From NCBI RefSeq assembly GCF_007859635.1, contig NZ_CP042306.1, positions 186,001 to 250,000 of the forward strand: a stretch of 64,000 nucleotides of DNA, given 5' to 3'. Of this stretch, positions 34,445 through 45,099 are shown one piece after another; within the stretch, counting starts at the first letter, position 1; each line of letters begins with the position of its first letter. Source of the DNA: Sphingomonas panacisoli (GTDB lineage Bacteria; Pseudomonadota; Alphaproteobacteria; Sphingomonadales; Sphingomonadaceae). A program made the position numbers and the translations under genes. Under the pieces are notes generated by a model. The model ran no database searches and had not been told where the DNA came from. It saw nothing but the letters and a program-made list of their open reading frames with translations.

Positions 34445-35269
34445 CTAGTTCAATGGCACCCCCGAAATCGTGATCCGGTGCATCAGCCGGCGATGCCCAT
34501 GATAGTCGTTCATCGCGCAATGCCAGGTCGATCGATTGTCCCACACCGCGAGCGATCCCGGCGCCCATTGCAGGCGGCATTGAAATTCGGGGCGCATCGC
34601 GACCGAATAGAGGTAGGCGAGCAGCGGCATGCTTTCCTCGCGCGTCCAGCCTTCGAAGTGCAGCGTGAAAGCCGGGTTGACGTACAGGATCTTGCGGCCC
34701 GTCACCGGGTGACGGATCACTGCTGGGTGAACCGCATTGGCGTGGACGTCGTGGCCCTTCAGGTCGGCGCCTTGGTCGGTCTTCGCGTAGACGCCGTCCG
34801 CCCCGTAGATGTGATCGGCGGAGTGGACAGCGCGCAAGGTCGCCAGCGTCCCCTTGAGCCCGTCGGACAGCGAATCGTACGCCGCCCCAAGGCTCGCGAA
34901 CAACGTGTCGCCGCCGGTCGGCGGGGTCTCGCGCGCGAGCAGGATCGATCCCATCGCGGGCACCTGGTCATAGCTGTGATCGGTATGCCAGCCGCCGCCG
35001 ATATTGGTCGTCTGCGCCTCGGCCTTGCGGACTTCGGCGATCTCCGGGTGGCCGCCGTTCGCCGGGAAGTAGTTGTTGATGTCGATGTCGCCCCAGCGCC
35101 GCGCGAAGGCGATGTGATCCTCGGGCGTCAGTTCCTGGTCGCGGACGAACAACACGCCGCGCTCGGCGACGGCGGTCTTCAGCGCGTCGATCCCGGACTG
35201 GTCGAGCGTCTTGAGATCGATCCCACTGGCTTCGGCGCCGCACTGATCGGCGATCGGCTGAATATGCAT
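34445..35269 (-). CDS. TauD/TfdA-family 2-oxoglutarate dioxygenase
   Basis: A protein of 274 residues. Iron-binding HxD in GGWHTDHSY, a distal histidine in STWHCAMNDYHGHRRLMHRI and an arginine for 2-oxoglutarate. Uses Fe(II), O2 and 2-oxoglutarate to oxidise a substrate such as taurine, an alkylsulfate or 2,4-D-like compound; the true substrate is unknown. The start ATG 35269 lies 72 bases from the divergent Crp/Fnr regulator, which may control it. Confidence 0.92.
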   Translation of the reverse strand: MHIQPIADQCGAEASGIDLKTLDQSGIDALKTAVAERGVLFVRDQELTPEDHIAFARRWGDIDINNYFPANGGHPEIAEVRKAEAQTTNIGGGWHTDHSYDQVPAMGSILLARETPPTGGDTLFASLGAAYDSLSDGLKGTLATLRAVHSADHIYGADGVYAKTDQGADLKGHDVHANAVHPAVIRHPVTGRKILYVNPAFTLHFEGWTREESMPLLAYLYSVAMRPEFQCRLQWAPGSLAVWDNRSTWHCAMNDYHGHRRLMHRITISGVPLN

Positions 35270-35317
35270 TGGCCCTCTCCTTTGCGCCGATGATTAGCGA
35301 GTCGCTTGCGGAACGAA

Positions 35318-35333
35318 TGCTACGATCGTAGCA
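35318..35333. promoter_or_regulatory. 16-bp perfect palindrome, candidate Crp/Fnr operator
   Basis: TGCTACGATCGTAGCA has the 6-4-6 layout of Crp/Fnr sites and lies in the gap between the divergent tauD-like gene and the Crp/Fnr regulator, eight bases before the regulator ATG. That position fits autoregulation plus control of the dioxygenase. Confidence 0.55.
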
Positions 35334-35341
35334 ATTGCGCG

Positions 35342-35998
35342 ATGGACGTGATGGCGGCCTTGAAGCGTGGTCGATGGTTCGGCGGGCTCGATCCGGCGCT
35401 GGCCGACGCGCTGGTCGCGGCGGGGCGGGTGCGCGCGCTCGACGAGGGGCAGTGGATTTATAGCGAGGGCGACGAGGAACCCGGCCTGTGCCTGGTGGTC
35501 GACGGCGTGCTGCGGCTGGAGGTCAGCGCGGGCAGGGATCGCGGCGTGTTGCTCGGCCTGATCGGCGCAGGGCAGGCGATCGGTCAGTCGCGACGGTTCG
35601 GCGGTGGGCGGCGGATCGTCACCGCGTCGGCGCAGCGCGCGGGCCATGTGCTGCTCGTTCCCGACATCGCGCTGCCGCGGATCGCCGAACAGGCGCCGGG
35701 CGCATGGGCGGCGGTGATCGCGTTGCTATACGATCAGTTGGACGCGGCAGTGCATGCGGCGGCGCTCAACCTGTGCCTGACCCCGCGCCAGCGCATCGCG
35801 GCGCGACTGGCGCAGCTCGCCGACCATGAAGGCGTGGTCGCCGCCACCCAGGCCGACGTCGCCGAAATGTGCGGGCTCAGCCGCAAGTCGGCGAGCGGGC
35901 ATATCCTGGCGCTGGCTGAAAGGGAGTGGGTCGTACCGCTGTACCGGTCGGTGCTGGTCACCAACATCGCGGCACTGCGCTCGTTCGCGGGCCTTTAA
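35342..35998 (+). CDS. Crp/Fnr-family transcriptional regulator
   Basis: A protein of 218 residues. An N-terminal cyclic-nucleotide-binding beta barrel (GQWIYSEGDEEPGLCLVVDGVLRLEV) is followed by a long dimer helix and a winged HTH (ATQADVAEMCGLSRKSASGHILALAE). The barrel lacks the Fnr-type cysteine set at the start, so it does not look like an Fe-S sensor. Start ATG 35342 is chosen; ATG 35351 is close. It ends by overlapping the convergent oxidoreductase by four bases. Confidence 0.9.
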   Translation: MDVMAALKRGRWFGGLDPALADALVAAGRVRALDEGQWIYSEGDEEPGLCLVVDGVLRLEVSAGRDRGVLLGLIGAGQAIGQSRRFGGGRRIVTASAQRAGHVLLVPDIALPRIAEQAPGAWAAVIALLYDQLDAAVHAAALNLCLTPRQRIAARLAQLADHEGVVAATQADVAEMCGLSRKSASGHILALAEREWVVPLYRSVLVTNIAALRSFAGL

Positions 35999-36959
35999 GG
36001 CTCGATCACGATCTTGCCGACCATGCGGCTGTCGCGCATCGCTTCGAACGCGGTGCGCCAGTCGGCCAGCGGATAGCGGGCATCGACGCGCGGGTGGATC
36101 TTGCCCGCCGACGCCAGTGTCCAGATTGCATCCTGGTTCTCGCGACCCTTGTCGGGAAACCGCCGGCCATATTCGCCGGCGCGGACGCCGATGACCGAGA
36201 ATCCCTTGATCAGCGGAATGTTGGTCGCGACGGTCGCGATCCGACCCGAGGTGAAGCCGACCACCAGCAGCCGCCCGCCGAATGCGATGCAGCGCGTGCT
36301 TTCGTCGAATACGTCGCCGCCGACCGGGTCGTAGATCACGTCCGCGCCGCCGCCGGTCAGTTCCTTGACGGCCTCGCGAAAACCGGGCGCCGTCAGCGTT
36401 GCGTCGGTGGCGTATTCGTCGGCTATGACTGCAAGCTTCTCCGCGGACCGCGACGTCGCGATCACGCGTGCACCGAGCGCCTTGGCGAGATCGACCGCGG
36501 CCAGCCCCACGCCGCCGGTGGCGCCATGGACCACGACCCACTCGCCCGGCTGCACATCAGCCAACCGGACCAGCGACACATAGGCGGTGTTATACGCCGC
36601 ACCGACGCTCGCCGCGTGCGCGAAGTCGAGGTTCGCGGGCTTGGCGCGGACGCTCCGGGCATCGACCGTGACCAATTCGGCGAACCCGCCGAGCCGCGTA
36701 CCCGCGACCACTGCGACCCCTTCTGAGAAACCGCTATCGGCGTCGGCTTCCACCACCTCGCCCGCCACTTCCATGCCCGGCACGAACGGCAGATCGGGTT
36801 TGAGCTGATACTTGCCCTCGGTCATCAGCAGGTCGGGAAAGTTGAGCGACGCCGCGCGCACGCGGACCAACACTTGGCCGGGTCGCCGCATCGGATCGGA
36901 GACGTCCGCCAGCGCGCAGCCGGCGAAGTCGGGCGCCAGCGACGAGACGACGAGCGCTT

Positions 36960-36963
<4 letters not shown>
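35995..36963 (-). CDS. NADPH:quinone oxidoreductase (zinc-free MDR family)
   Basis: A protein of 322 residues. N-terminal GroES-like domain ([27 protein letters not shown]) and NADPH Rossmann motif [22 protein letters not shown], then [15 protein letters not shown]. No zinc cysteines, as in QOR/zeta-crystallin. Reduces quinones or enoyl compounds with NADPH. GTG 36963 overlaps the acs stop (GTGA), so it is coupled to acetyl-CoA synthetase. Confidence 0.92.
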
Positions 36964-38897
<1,934 letters not shown>

Positions 38898-38994
38898 GTG
38901 GCTCTCCCTCGACGGTCCCTTGTGGCGAAAGGCGAGGGCGCTTGGCAAGCGGCGGCGATGCGGGCAGCATGAAGTTCGGCTTAAGGGGGCAAGC

Positions 38995-39645
38995 ATGAGT
39001 GACGCGACGACCGATCAGTCTATGCACCACGGCGCGCCGGCGCATGCGCTGGAACGGCTGGTATTCTTTTCCGACGCGGTGTTCGCGATCTCCATCACGC
39101 TGCTCGGGGTCGAACTCCATGCGCCGATCCTGAAGTTCGGGGCGCCCGACGTGGACTTCGTTCAGGCGCTCGCCAATCTGACGCCCAATTTCATCGGCTT
39201 CTTCGTGTCGTTCTTCGTGATCGGGGCGTTCTGGGGCGGGCACCATCGATCGTTCGATTGCGCGCAGCATTGGTCGCCGCGGCTCGGCCTGCCCAATCTG
39301 TGCTTGCTGAGTTCGGTCGCGGCGATGCCGTTCTTCACCGCGTTCATGAGCGAGAATGTCGGCAATCGCGTGCCGACGATGGTCTATTGCATCTGGCTGA
39401 CGATCGTCGCGATCTTCAACCTGTGGAACAACAGCATCGCCGTGTCGCCGGGCATCGTGAAGGACGGCATCGACCCCGAGCGGATCGCGACGATCAAGGT
39501 CCGCGGCTGGTCGGTCATCCTAGGCGCGGCGACGTCGATCGTCATCGCCTATTTCCAGCCCTGGGTGGCGCAGGTCGGGCTGTTTTCGATCGTCTTCTGG
39601 CGGCTGTTGCTGCAGCGTTTGCGGCGGCCCGCCGCGGCTAGCTAG
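38995..39645 (+). CDS. TMEM175-family potassium channel-like protein
   Basis: A protein of 216 residues with six transmembrane helices. [17 protein letters not shown] carries the FSD motif at the pore helix that defines the TMEM175 (DUF1211) family, and the GAFWGGHHR segment follows in TM3. Bacterial members conduct K+ as tetramers. AAGGGGGC before ATG 38995 is a ribosome site. Convergent with the gene at 39638 with an 8-base overlap. Confidence 0.9.
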   Translation: MSDATTDQSMHHGAPAHALERLVFFSDAVFAISITLLGVELHAPILKFGAPDVDFVQALANLTPNFIGFFVSFFVIGAFWGGHHRSFDCAQHWSPRLGLPNLCLLSSVAAMPFFTAFMSENVGNRVPTMVYCIWLTIVAIFNLWNNSIAVSPGIVKDGIDPERIATIKVRGWSVILGAATSIVIAYFQPWVAQVGLFSIVFWRLLLQRLRRPAAAS

Positions 39646-40207
39646 CGGCGAGCCTGTCGATCCAGGCGGTCGATGCCGGCTTGGCCTGGCGGAGGAACGA
39701 GCCGACCACGAACAGCATGATGAAGGCGACGAAGCCCACCGCGACGATCAGGATGACCGCGAAAAAGGCGGCGGCGAGCAGCATCAAAGTAGCGAACCCG
39801 AGTTGGGGCTCGGCCTTTGCCGACAGCGCGATCGTGCGCGGGCCCTTGGCGTCGAACCAGCGTGCGGTCGTCCACAGCAACCGGCCATCGCCGTCGCGCT
39901 TGTCGCTGCATATCGTCGCCGCGACGTTGCGGAGCAAGCCCGGGGGCTGGGCGATCGGCGACTGGCTCGCGGTATAGCCCGCTTGGCGCGACGCCAGCGC
40001 CTGGAGGAGAAACTCCTGCGCTGTGCCGATTCGCTGGTCGTCACTCTCCATGGGAGGCCGAAACGATGGCGCGTCGACGTCGTCGGTCGCTGCGGGCAGC
40101 AACTCCTTCGCCTTCAACGGCGTCCCGCCCGCGACCGAATCGAGCACCACCAGCCGGCCGCCGCGCTCGACCACGCGGTAACGCGACGGCGGCGCCTCCA
40201 GCTTCAT
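39638..40207 (-). CDS. Uncharacterised protein with one or two C-terminal membrane helices
   Basis: A protein of 189 residues, no recognised family. Residues 1-130 look soluble, with LLWTTARWFDAKGPRTIALSAK; a long hydrophobic stretch LGFATLMLLAAAFFAVILIVAVGFVAFIMLFVVGSF near 137-172 could be one or two helices. It follows ribH with a one-base overlap, so it is the last gene of the ribBA-ribH unit and may just be a passenger. Confidence 0.75.
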   Translation of the reverse strand: MKLEAPPSRYRVVERGGRLVVLDSVAGGTPLKAKELLPAATDDVDAPSFRPPMESDDQRIGTAQEFLLQALASRQAGYTASQSPIAQPPGLLRNVAATICSDKRDGDGRLLWTTARWFDAKGPRTIALSAKAEPQLGFATLMLLAAAFFAVILIVAVGFVAFIMLFVVGSFLRQAKPASTAWIDRLAAS

Positions 40208-40626
40208 CAGCCGAAGCGCTGCTTCAGGTCGAGCATCGCCAGCGCCGCCTTGGCCGCGCCGCCGCCCTTGTCCGCCTGCGCGGGGTCGGCGCGATAGATC
40301 GCCTGCGCTTCGTTCTCGGTGGTCAGGATCCCGTTGCCGATCGCGATGCCGTCCATGGTCAGCGCCATGATTCCGCGCGCGCTTTCGTTCGACACGATCT
40401 CGAAATGATAGGTCTCGCCGCGGATCACGACGCCGAGCGCGACATAGGCGTCGTAGCGGTCGGTCTCCATCGCCAGGGCGATCGCGCCGGGAGCTTCGAG
40501 CGCACCGGGGACGGTGACGGTCTCGTGGCTGTGCCCCGCCGCCTCGATCGCGGCGCGGGCGCCGGCGAGCAGCATGTCGTTGAGATGGTCGTAGAACCGC
40601 GCTTCGACGATCAGGACGTGGGCCAT
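40207..40626 (-). CDS. ribH: 6,7-dimethyl-8-ribityllumazine synthase
   Basis: A protein of 139 residues. Family blocks: [11 protein letters not shown] (substrate loop), [16 protein letters not shown] with the catalytic histidine, and [13 protein letters not shown] (normally G.G.LT..N..QA). Condenses the ribityl uracil with the butanone phosphate made by RibB. ATG 40626 overlaps the stop of the upstream HTH-RibB gene (TGATG). Confidence 0.97.
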   Translation of the reverse strand: MAHVLIVEARFYDHLNDMLLAGARAAIEAAGHSHETVTVPGALEAPGAIALAMETDRYDAYVALGVVIRGETYHFEIVSNESARGIMALTMDGIAIGNGILTTENEAQAIYRADPAQADKGGGAAKAALAMLDLKQRFG

Positions 40627-41909
40627 CAGTTGGTCCCTCCGGTGATCGCGCGCTCGCCGACGATCGACAGGCCGTAGCCGTCGAGTGCCACGAGCGTGTG
40701 GTGCGTGTTGGTCAGCAGGATCATGTCCTCGACGCCCAACTCGGTCAGGATCTGCGCGCCCACGCCGTAATCGCGGATCTCGTCGCCCGGCGGACCGCCC
40801 GCCTTGCGTTCGAGCGCCTGGCTGAACCCGCCCGCGCCGCTCGGCGACAGCAGGACGACCACGCCCGATCCGGCCTCGCCGATCAATTCCATCGACCGCG
40901 CGAGCAAGTCGCCGCGCGCCCCGCCTTCGCCGAACATGTCGGTGAAGACGTTCATCGCGTGCATCCGGACGAGGGTCGGCTTGTCGGGGTCGATCCGGCC
41001 CTTGATCAGTGCAATCTGCTCGGTGCCGGTCGCCTTGTTGAAATAGGTGCGGGCTAGCCAATCCCCGCCCCAGCGGCTCGCGAACTTCGCTTCGGCGCGG
41101 CGTTCGACGAGGTGGTCGTGCTGGCGGCGATAGGCGATCAGGTCGCGGATCGTGCCGATCTTCAACCGGTGAGTCTCGGCGAAGGCGATCAAATCGTCCA
41201 TCCGCGCCATCGTGCCGTCGTCTTTCATGATCTCGCAGATCACACCGGAGGGATTAAGTCCCGCCAGCCGTGACACGTCGACCGCGGCCTCGGTATGTCC
41301 GGCGCGGACCAGCACGCCGCCATCGCGCGCGACCAGCGGGAAGACGTGGCCGGGCGTCACGATATCCTGGCGGTGCTTCGCCGCGTCGATCGCGACCGAG
41401 ACGGTGCGCGCGCGGTCGTGCGCGGAGATGCCGGTGGTGACGCCCTCGCGCGCCTCGATCGACACGGTAAAGGCGGTTTCGTGCCGCGTACCGTTGTGGC
41501 GGCTCATCAGGTCGAGCCCGAGCTGGTCGATGCGATCCTTGGTCATCGCCAGACAGATCAACCCGCGGCCGTGCTTCGCCATGAAGTTGATCGCGTCGGG
41601 CGTCGCCATCTGCGCCGGGACGATCAAGTCGCCTTCATTCTCGCGGTCCTCGTCGTCGACCAGGATGAACATGCGGCCGTTGCGCGCCTCCTCGATGATC
41701 TCTTCGATCGGGACGAGCGCGGGGCGTTTTTCGCGCTGTGTCAGATAATGTTCGAGCTTCTTGAGCGTGTCCGCGGTGGGATTCCATTCCTGCTCGTCGA
41801 GGCTGCGCAGCGAATTGGCGTGGAGGCCCGCGGCGCGGGCGAGCCCGGAGCGGGAAATCCCGCCCGAGGCGACGAGATCGCGGACGCGATCGATCAGCAT
41901 CGTGCTCAT
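40626..41909 (-). CDS. ribB: HTH domain-RibB-degenerate RibA fusion (3,4-DHBP synthase)
   Basis: A protein of 427 residues. Residues 1-58 look like an XRE-type helix-turn-helix ([18 protein letters not shown] then [11 protein letters not shown]). Residues about 66-265 are a complete 3,4-dihydroxy-2-butanone 4-phosphate synthase: [57 protein letters not shown]. The rest is GTP cyclohydrolase II-like, but the three zinc cysteines of RibA are missing ([16 protein letters not shown] in their place), so only RibB activity is expected, as in alphaproteobacterial RibBX proteins. The DNA-binding head is unusual and suggests autoregulation; ATCACA repeats lie upstream. ATG 41909 lacks a clear ribosome site; ATG 41900 is possible. 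Confidence 0.9.
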   Translation of the reverse strand: MSTMLIDRVRDLVASGGISRSGLARAAGLHANSLRSLDEQEWNPTADTLKKLEHYLTQREKRPALVPIEEIIEEARNGRMFILVDDEDRENEGDLIVPAQMATPDAINFMAKHGRGLICLAMTKDRIDQLGLDLMSRHNGTRHETAFTVSIEAREGVTTGISAHDRARTVSVAIDAAKHRQDIVTPGHVFPLVARDGGVLVRAGHTEAAVDVSRLAGLNPSGVICEIMKDDGTMARMDDLIAFAETHRLKIGTIRDLIAYRRQHDHLVERRAEAKFASRWGGDWLARTYFNKATGTEQIALIKGRIDPDKPTLVRMHAMNVFTDMFGEGGARGDLLARSMELIGEAGSGVVVLLSPSGAGGFSQALERKAGGPPGDEIRDYGVGAQILTELGVEDMILLTNTHHTLVALDGYGLSIVGERAITGGTN

Positions 41910-41921
41910 GAGTCGGCGGAT

Positions 41922-42045
41922 ATCACACTGTAATGTGATGAGTCCAACGTATTTTCACATTGGCCGGGCTAAGTTGACACGAAGTTGACACTGGCGAGGT
42001 TGTTCTGCGGTAATGTGATGCCGGGTATTCGTTTTTCCGTGTGAT
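41922..42045. promoter_or_regulatory. ATCACA/TGTGAT motif array upstream of ribB
   Basis: An inverted pair ATCACA-CTGTAA-TGTGAT (41922-41939) lies 12 bases before the ribB start. Further copies are TTCACA (41954), TAATGTGATG (42011) and GTGTGATG (42039). The palindrome close to the start and the HTH on the encoded protein suggest operator sites. A 25-bp GTGTCA repeat (41968-41992) lies within. A short frame (42069 down to 41923, 48 codons) starting MGSMLIDDI echoes the MSTMLIDRV start of the RibB protein. Confidence 0.45.
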
Positions 42046-42111
42046 GTCGTCGATCAGCATGCTGCCCATGGCGAGATGGTCGCAAGGCAAATCCAACATT
42101 GCCAGCATTAT

Positions 42112-42198
42112 CGTCACCCCGGCCTTGTGCCGGGTCTGCGTCGCCTCGGGCGGTACGGCTTGTGGCTCTGCAGATGCCGGCACAAGGCCGGCATGACG
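42112..42198. repeat. REPIN-like double-hairpin element
   Basis: CGTCACCCCGGCCTTGTGCC at the left, GCCGGCACAAGGCCGGCATG then ACG at the right. The spacer contains CGGCTTGTGGCTCTG, related to the spacers at 14372 and 24227. It lies between ribE and the ribB regulatory region, so ribE and ribB may be separate transcripts. Confidence 0.85.
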
Positions 42199-42202
42199 GA
42201 CG

Positions 42203-42820
42203 CTACTTGGTGGCGAGCGACTGCATCCGCTGGAGGTAACGCGCGAGGACGTCGATTTCGATATTGACCGCCTGGCCCGTTTCCAGTCCGCCGAGCGTCG
42301 TCACCGCTTGCGTGTGCGGGATGATGTTGACCGCGAAGGTCGTCCCGTCCGCCGCGTCGCTCACCGTGTTGACCGTCAGCGACACGCCATCGACCGTCAC
42401 CGATCCTTTCGCCGCCACGAACGGCGCGAGGTCGCGCGCCAGCTTGAACGCGATCACGCGCGAATCGCCCGCGGGCATGACGCTAGCCACCTCCGCGACG
42501 CCGTCGACATGACCGGTGACGATATGCCCGCCGAGTTCGTCGCCCAACTTCATCGCGCGTTCGAGGTTGAGCTTGCGGCCCTGGCTCCACTGGCCCTGCG
42601 CGCTGCGCGACACGGTTTCGCCCGAGACGTCGACAGTGAACCAACCGGGTCCCCCAGGACCTGATTTGTCGATGACGGTCAGGCAGACACCCGAACACGA
42701 GATCGATGCGCCGAGATCGACCGTCGCGGTGTCGTACGCCGTCGCGATCCGCACGCGCAGGTCGCCGCGTTGCTCGATACTCTCGATCGTGCCGATATCG
42801 GTGATGATGCCGGTGAACAT
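42203..42820 (-). CDS. ribE: Riboflavin synthase, alpha subunit
   Basis: A protein of 205 residues made of two homologous barrels. MFTGIITDIGTI at the start, SCSGVCLTV (first barrel), GGHIVTGHVDG and GSVTVDGVSLTVN (second barrel) are diagnostic. Converts two lumazine molecules to riboflavin. ATG 42820 overlaps the ribD stop. Confidence 0.97.
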   Translation of the reverse strand: MFTGIITDIGTIESIEQRGDLRVRIATAYDTATVDLGASISCSGVCLTVIDKSGPGGPGWFTVDVSGETVSRSAQGQWSQGRKLNLERAMKLGDELGGHIVTGHVDGVAEVASVMPAGDSRVIAFKLARDLAPFVAAKGSVTVDGVSLTVNTVSDAADGTTFAVNIIPHTQAVTTLGGLETGQAVNIEIDVLARYLQRMQSLATK

Positions 42821-43863
42821 CAGCGGGTTCTTTCGTATTCTTCCAATACGTCGATGCCCAACATCCGCCGGTCGCGCAACCGCCAGCGGCCATGCGCGCC
42901 GGCGAGGTCGGTCAGGCCGATGTCGCCGATCGCGGGCGTGCCGCCGCCGATCAGGATGGGTGCGCGGTAGAGGAGCAGGCGATCGACCAGATCGGCGGCG
43001 AGGAACGCCGCGGCTGTCTGCGCGCCGCCTTCGACCAGGAGGTGGTCGATGTCGGTAAGGTCAATGATGGCTTGGGGCGACGTCACAACTTCCCAACCGT
43101 CATCCCCGCGAAAGCGGGGACCCAGCTCCTCAGCGTCGGTAAGCGGGGCGGGGGCGGGAGATGGGCCCCCGCTTTCGCGGGGGTGACGGGAAGAGAGCAA
43201 GAGCCGCCGTGGCGACCGATCCTCCAGACCCTCCAGCCGCACATCCAGCGTCGGCGCATCGGCTTCGTACGTCCCGCGCCCGACCAGGATCGCCTCGTGC
43301 CGCGCGCGTTCGACATGCGCGTGGGCGCGGGCAGGCGCGCCCGTAATCCACTTGCTCTCGCCGTTCGCCAGCGCGATGCCGCCGTCGAGCGACGTCGCGA
43401 GCTTGAGAGTGACATGCGGTCGCCCAAACGCCTGCCGCGTCAGGAACCCGGCCATCGGCCGCCGCGCATCGTCAGCGCGAAGGCCCGTTTCCACCGCGAC
43501 CCCTGCCGCGCGCAGCCGATCGGCGCCCTTGCCGTCGGTTCGCGGATCGGGATCGCCGAGCGCCGCGACCACCGTCGCCACGCCGGCTTCGACCAGCAGA
43601 TCGCTGCACGCCGGGCCACGCGGCGACTGATGCGCGCACGGCTCCAGCGTCGTATAGGCCGTCGCCCCGCGCGCCGCGTCGCCCGCCTCGGCGAGCGCCA
43701 TCGCTTCGGCATGCGGTCGCCCGCCCGGCTGGGTCCAGCCGCGGCCGACGACCTTGCCATCCTTCACGATCACGCAGCCGACATTGGGATTGGGCGCGGT
43801 GCGTCCCCGCCCGCGCTCGGCCAGCGCCAGCGCGGCCTGCATCCATCGCGGGTCGGCGGTCAG
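42820..43863 (-). CDS. ribD: RibD deaminase/reductase, with in-frame repeat insertion
   Basis: About 347 residues. The deaminase domain has HAEAMALAEAG and the zinc motif PCAHQSPRGPAC; the reductase domain has KLATSLDGGIA and LLVEGGAQTAAAFL. Between them, within the reductase part, bases 43098-43188 are a double-hairpin repeat read in frame as RHPRESGGP and LGPRFRGDDG. Homologues start several residues before the first ATG (43842) with a DxxWM motif; here DPRWM is encoded and the only start-like codon is CTG 43863, which overlaps the preceding stop as CTGA. Performs steps two and three of riboflavin synthesis. Confidence 0.93.
   Translation of the reverse strand: MTADPRWMQAALALAERGRGRTAPNPNVGCVIVKDGKVVGRGWTQPGGRPHAEAMALAEAGDAARGATAYTTLEPCAHQSPRGPACSDLLVEAGVATVVAALGDPDPRTDGKGADRLRAAGVAVETGLRADDARRPMAGFLTRQAFGRPHVTLKLATSLDGGIALANGESKWITGAPARAHAHVERARHEAILVGRGTYEADAPTLDVRLEGLEDRSPRRLLLSSRHPRESGGPSPAPAPLTDAEELGPRFRGDDGWEVVTSPQAIIDLTDIDHLLVEGGAQTAAAFLAADLVDRLLLYRAPILIGGGTPAIGDIGLTDLAGAHGRWRLRDRRMLGIDVLEEYERTR
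43098..43188. repeat. REPIN-like double-hairpin element inside ribD
   Basis: Left CGTCATCCCCGCGAAAGCGG, right CCCCCGCTTTCGCGGGGGTG then ACG; 91 bases, the same size as the copy in hrpB. It is translated within RibD without a frameshift. Confidence 0.85.
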
Positions 43864-44210
43864 AGGCCGATACTCTTCAGCTGATCATCGAGCCGCTTGA
43901 ACGAGGCACGCTTCTTGGCCTCGAACTCGGCTTCCTTGGCGTCCTGGATCTTCTTCTTTTCCAGGTCGATCTTCTGCTGCGCGATGATCTCCGCGTCGGT
44001 GCGGTCGGCGCGCCAGGATTCGACATAGATGATCGTGGGCGGGACATAGGGCTTTTCGACGTTCGAACTGATCGCGAACCCGGCGACGATCAGCCCGCAG
44101 ATGAAGAACGACGCGAACAGGAAGATGATCTCGTGCTTCCCGCGCGACGCGAGAAAGCGGCGCAGGTCGCCGAACGCGCGAAGCGGATTGTAGCGGGCAA
44201 GGACACTCAT
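43860..44210 (-). CDS. Small membrane protein with C-terminal coiled coil
   Basis: A protein of 116 residues, unknown family. One transmembrane helix (IIFLFASFFICGLIVAGFAI, about 28-47), then a short periplasmic segment VPPTIIYVESWRAD, then a charged heptad-like region QQKIDLEKKKIQDAKEAEFEAKKRASFKRLDDQL. Topology suggests a signal anchor. Its stop overlaps the ribD start, so it is in the same unit. Occurs beside a TonB-like gene, but no role in riboflavin supply is shown. Confidence 0.8.
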   Translation of the reverse strand: MSVLARYNPLRAFGDLRRFLASRGKHEIIFLFASFFICGLIVAGFAISSNVEKPYVPPTIIYVESWRADRTDAEIIAQQKIDLEKKKIQDAKEAEFEAKKRASFKRLDDQLKSIGL

Positions 44211-44260
44211 GCCGCGCAAGATAGGCGCGGGGCCGGTCGGAAACCAGCCCCGCGCGGGCA

Positions 44261-44917
44261 TCACTGCTCCTGCAACTCGAACCGCAATGCCATGGTCTTC
44301 CATTGCTCGATCGGCGTGCCGTCGCTGGTCGCGGGCTTGAAGCGCCACTTGGTCAGCGCCTGTTTCTCGGCGGCCGCGAAGAAGGCGTCGCTCGCGGCGG
44401 AGACGCGCTCGACCTGCTTCACGCGGCCGTCGGTGCCGACCAGCACGCGGATCACCACGCGCCCGACATTGCCGGCACGAATCTCCGCCGCGGGATAGGG
44501 CGGCTGAAGCGCGCTGGTGTAACGAATGTCGTAGATCGTATCGACGATCTTCGGCTTGGGCGGTGTCACCGGCGTCACGGTCGGGCCGGGATCGGCGATC
44601 GGCAGTATCGGTGCGATCGGGCCGGGGTCGGTCGTGGTCCGGATCGGATTTTCGCTCGGCAGCGTCGGCAGCACCGGCGGCACGACGGTGGTTTCCTTGA
44701 TCGAGCTCGGGGTGCGCGGCTGCGGCTGGGGATCGGGCGGCGGATCCTTGGGCGGCGTGATGTCGATGATCGTAATCGGCGGATGCAGGATCTTTGCGAT
44801 CTTGTCCGCCTGGGTCGTGATGATCAGCCCCACGATCGGCAGCGCTGTCATCGCCAGCGCCAGGGTCATGCTGCCGGGCCTGAACCCGCGGCCGGCAGCG
44901 AATTGGTTCGCATACAT
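44261..44917 (-). CDS. TonB-family energy transducer
   Basis: A protein of 218 residues. One N-terminal membrane helix (SMTLALAMTALPIVGLIIT), a long Pro-rich linker (about 50-125, PPKDPPPDPQPQPRTP ...) spanning the periplasm, and a C-terminal TonB domain (PPYPAAEIRAGNVGRVVIRVLV, KQALTKWRFKPA). Drives TonB-dependent receptors like the one at the left end of the window. No exbB/exbD genes are next to it. Confidence 0.93.
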   Translation of the reverse strand: MYANQFAAGRGFRPGSMTLALAMTALPIVGLIITTQADKIAKILHPPITIIDITPPKDPPPDPQPQPRTPSSIKETTVVPPVLPTLPSENPIRTTTDPGPIAPILPIADPGPTVTPVTPPKPKIVDTIYDIRYTSALQPPYPAAEIRAGNVGRVVIRVLVGTDGRVKQVERVSAASDAFFAAAEKQALTKWRFKPATSDGTPIEQWKTMALRFELQEQ

Positions 44918-45016
44918 ACGCCGTATCCTCTCTCATCGTCCCGACGTTGGCCGTCGAGTCGTGTGATGATACAACGTTACATAGTAGAGTGCAAGGGGTA
45001 GGCCTATATCGTCACC

Positions 45017-45090
45017 GTGCTCCGGCGCAGGCCGGAGCGTAGGAGGATGATGCACTTCGATCGCCAACGCTCCGGCCTGCGCCGGAGCAC
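45017..45090. repeat. REPIN-like double-hairpin element
   Basis: GTGCTCCGGCGCAGGCCGGA at the left and its mirror CTCCGGCCTGCGCCGGAGCA at the right; nearly identical to the hairpins at 18417. It lies nine bases after the gltX stop. Confidence 0.85.
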
Positions 45091-45099
45091 ATTGATGGG

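Noticed and set aside
40626..41909. Calling the fusion a full bifunctional RibBA
   Set aside because: The three zinc cysteines and nearby residues needed for GTP cyclohydrolase II are not present, so only RibB activity is claimed.
41971..41992. Two TTGACA boxes as a plus-strand promoter
   Set aside because: No gene follows on the plus strand; the boxes belong to the 25-bp repeat shared with 27137-27161.
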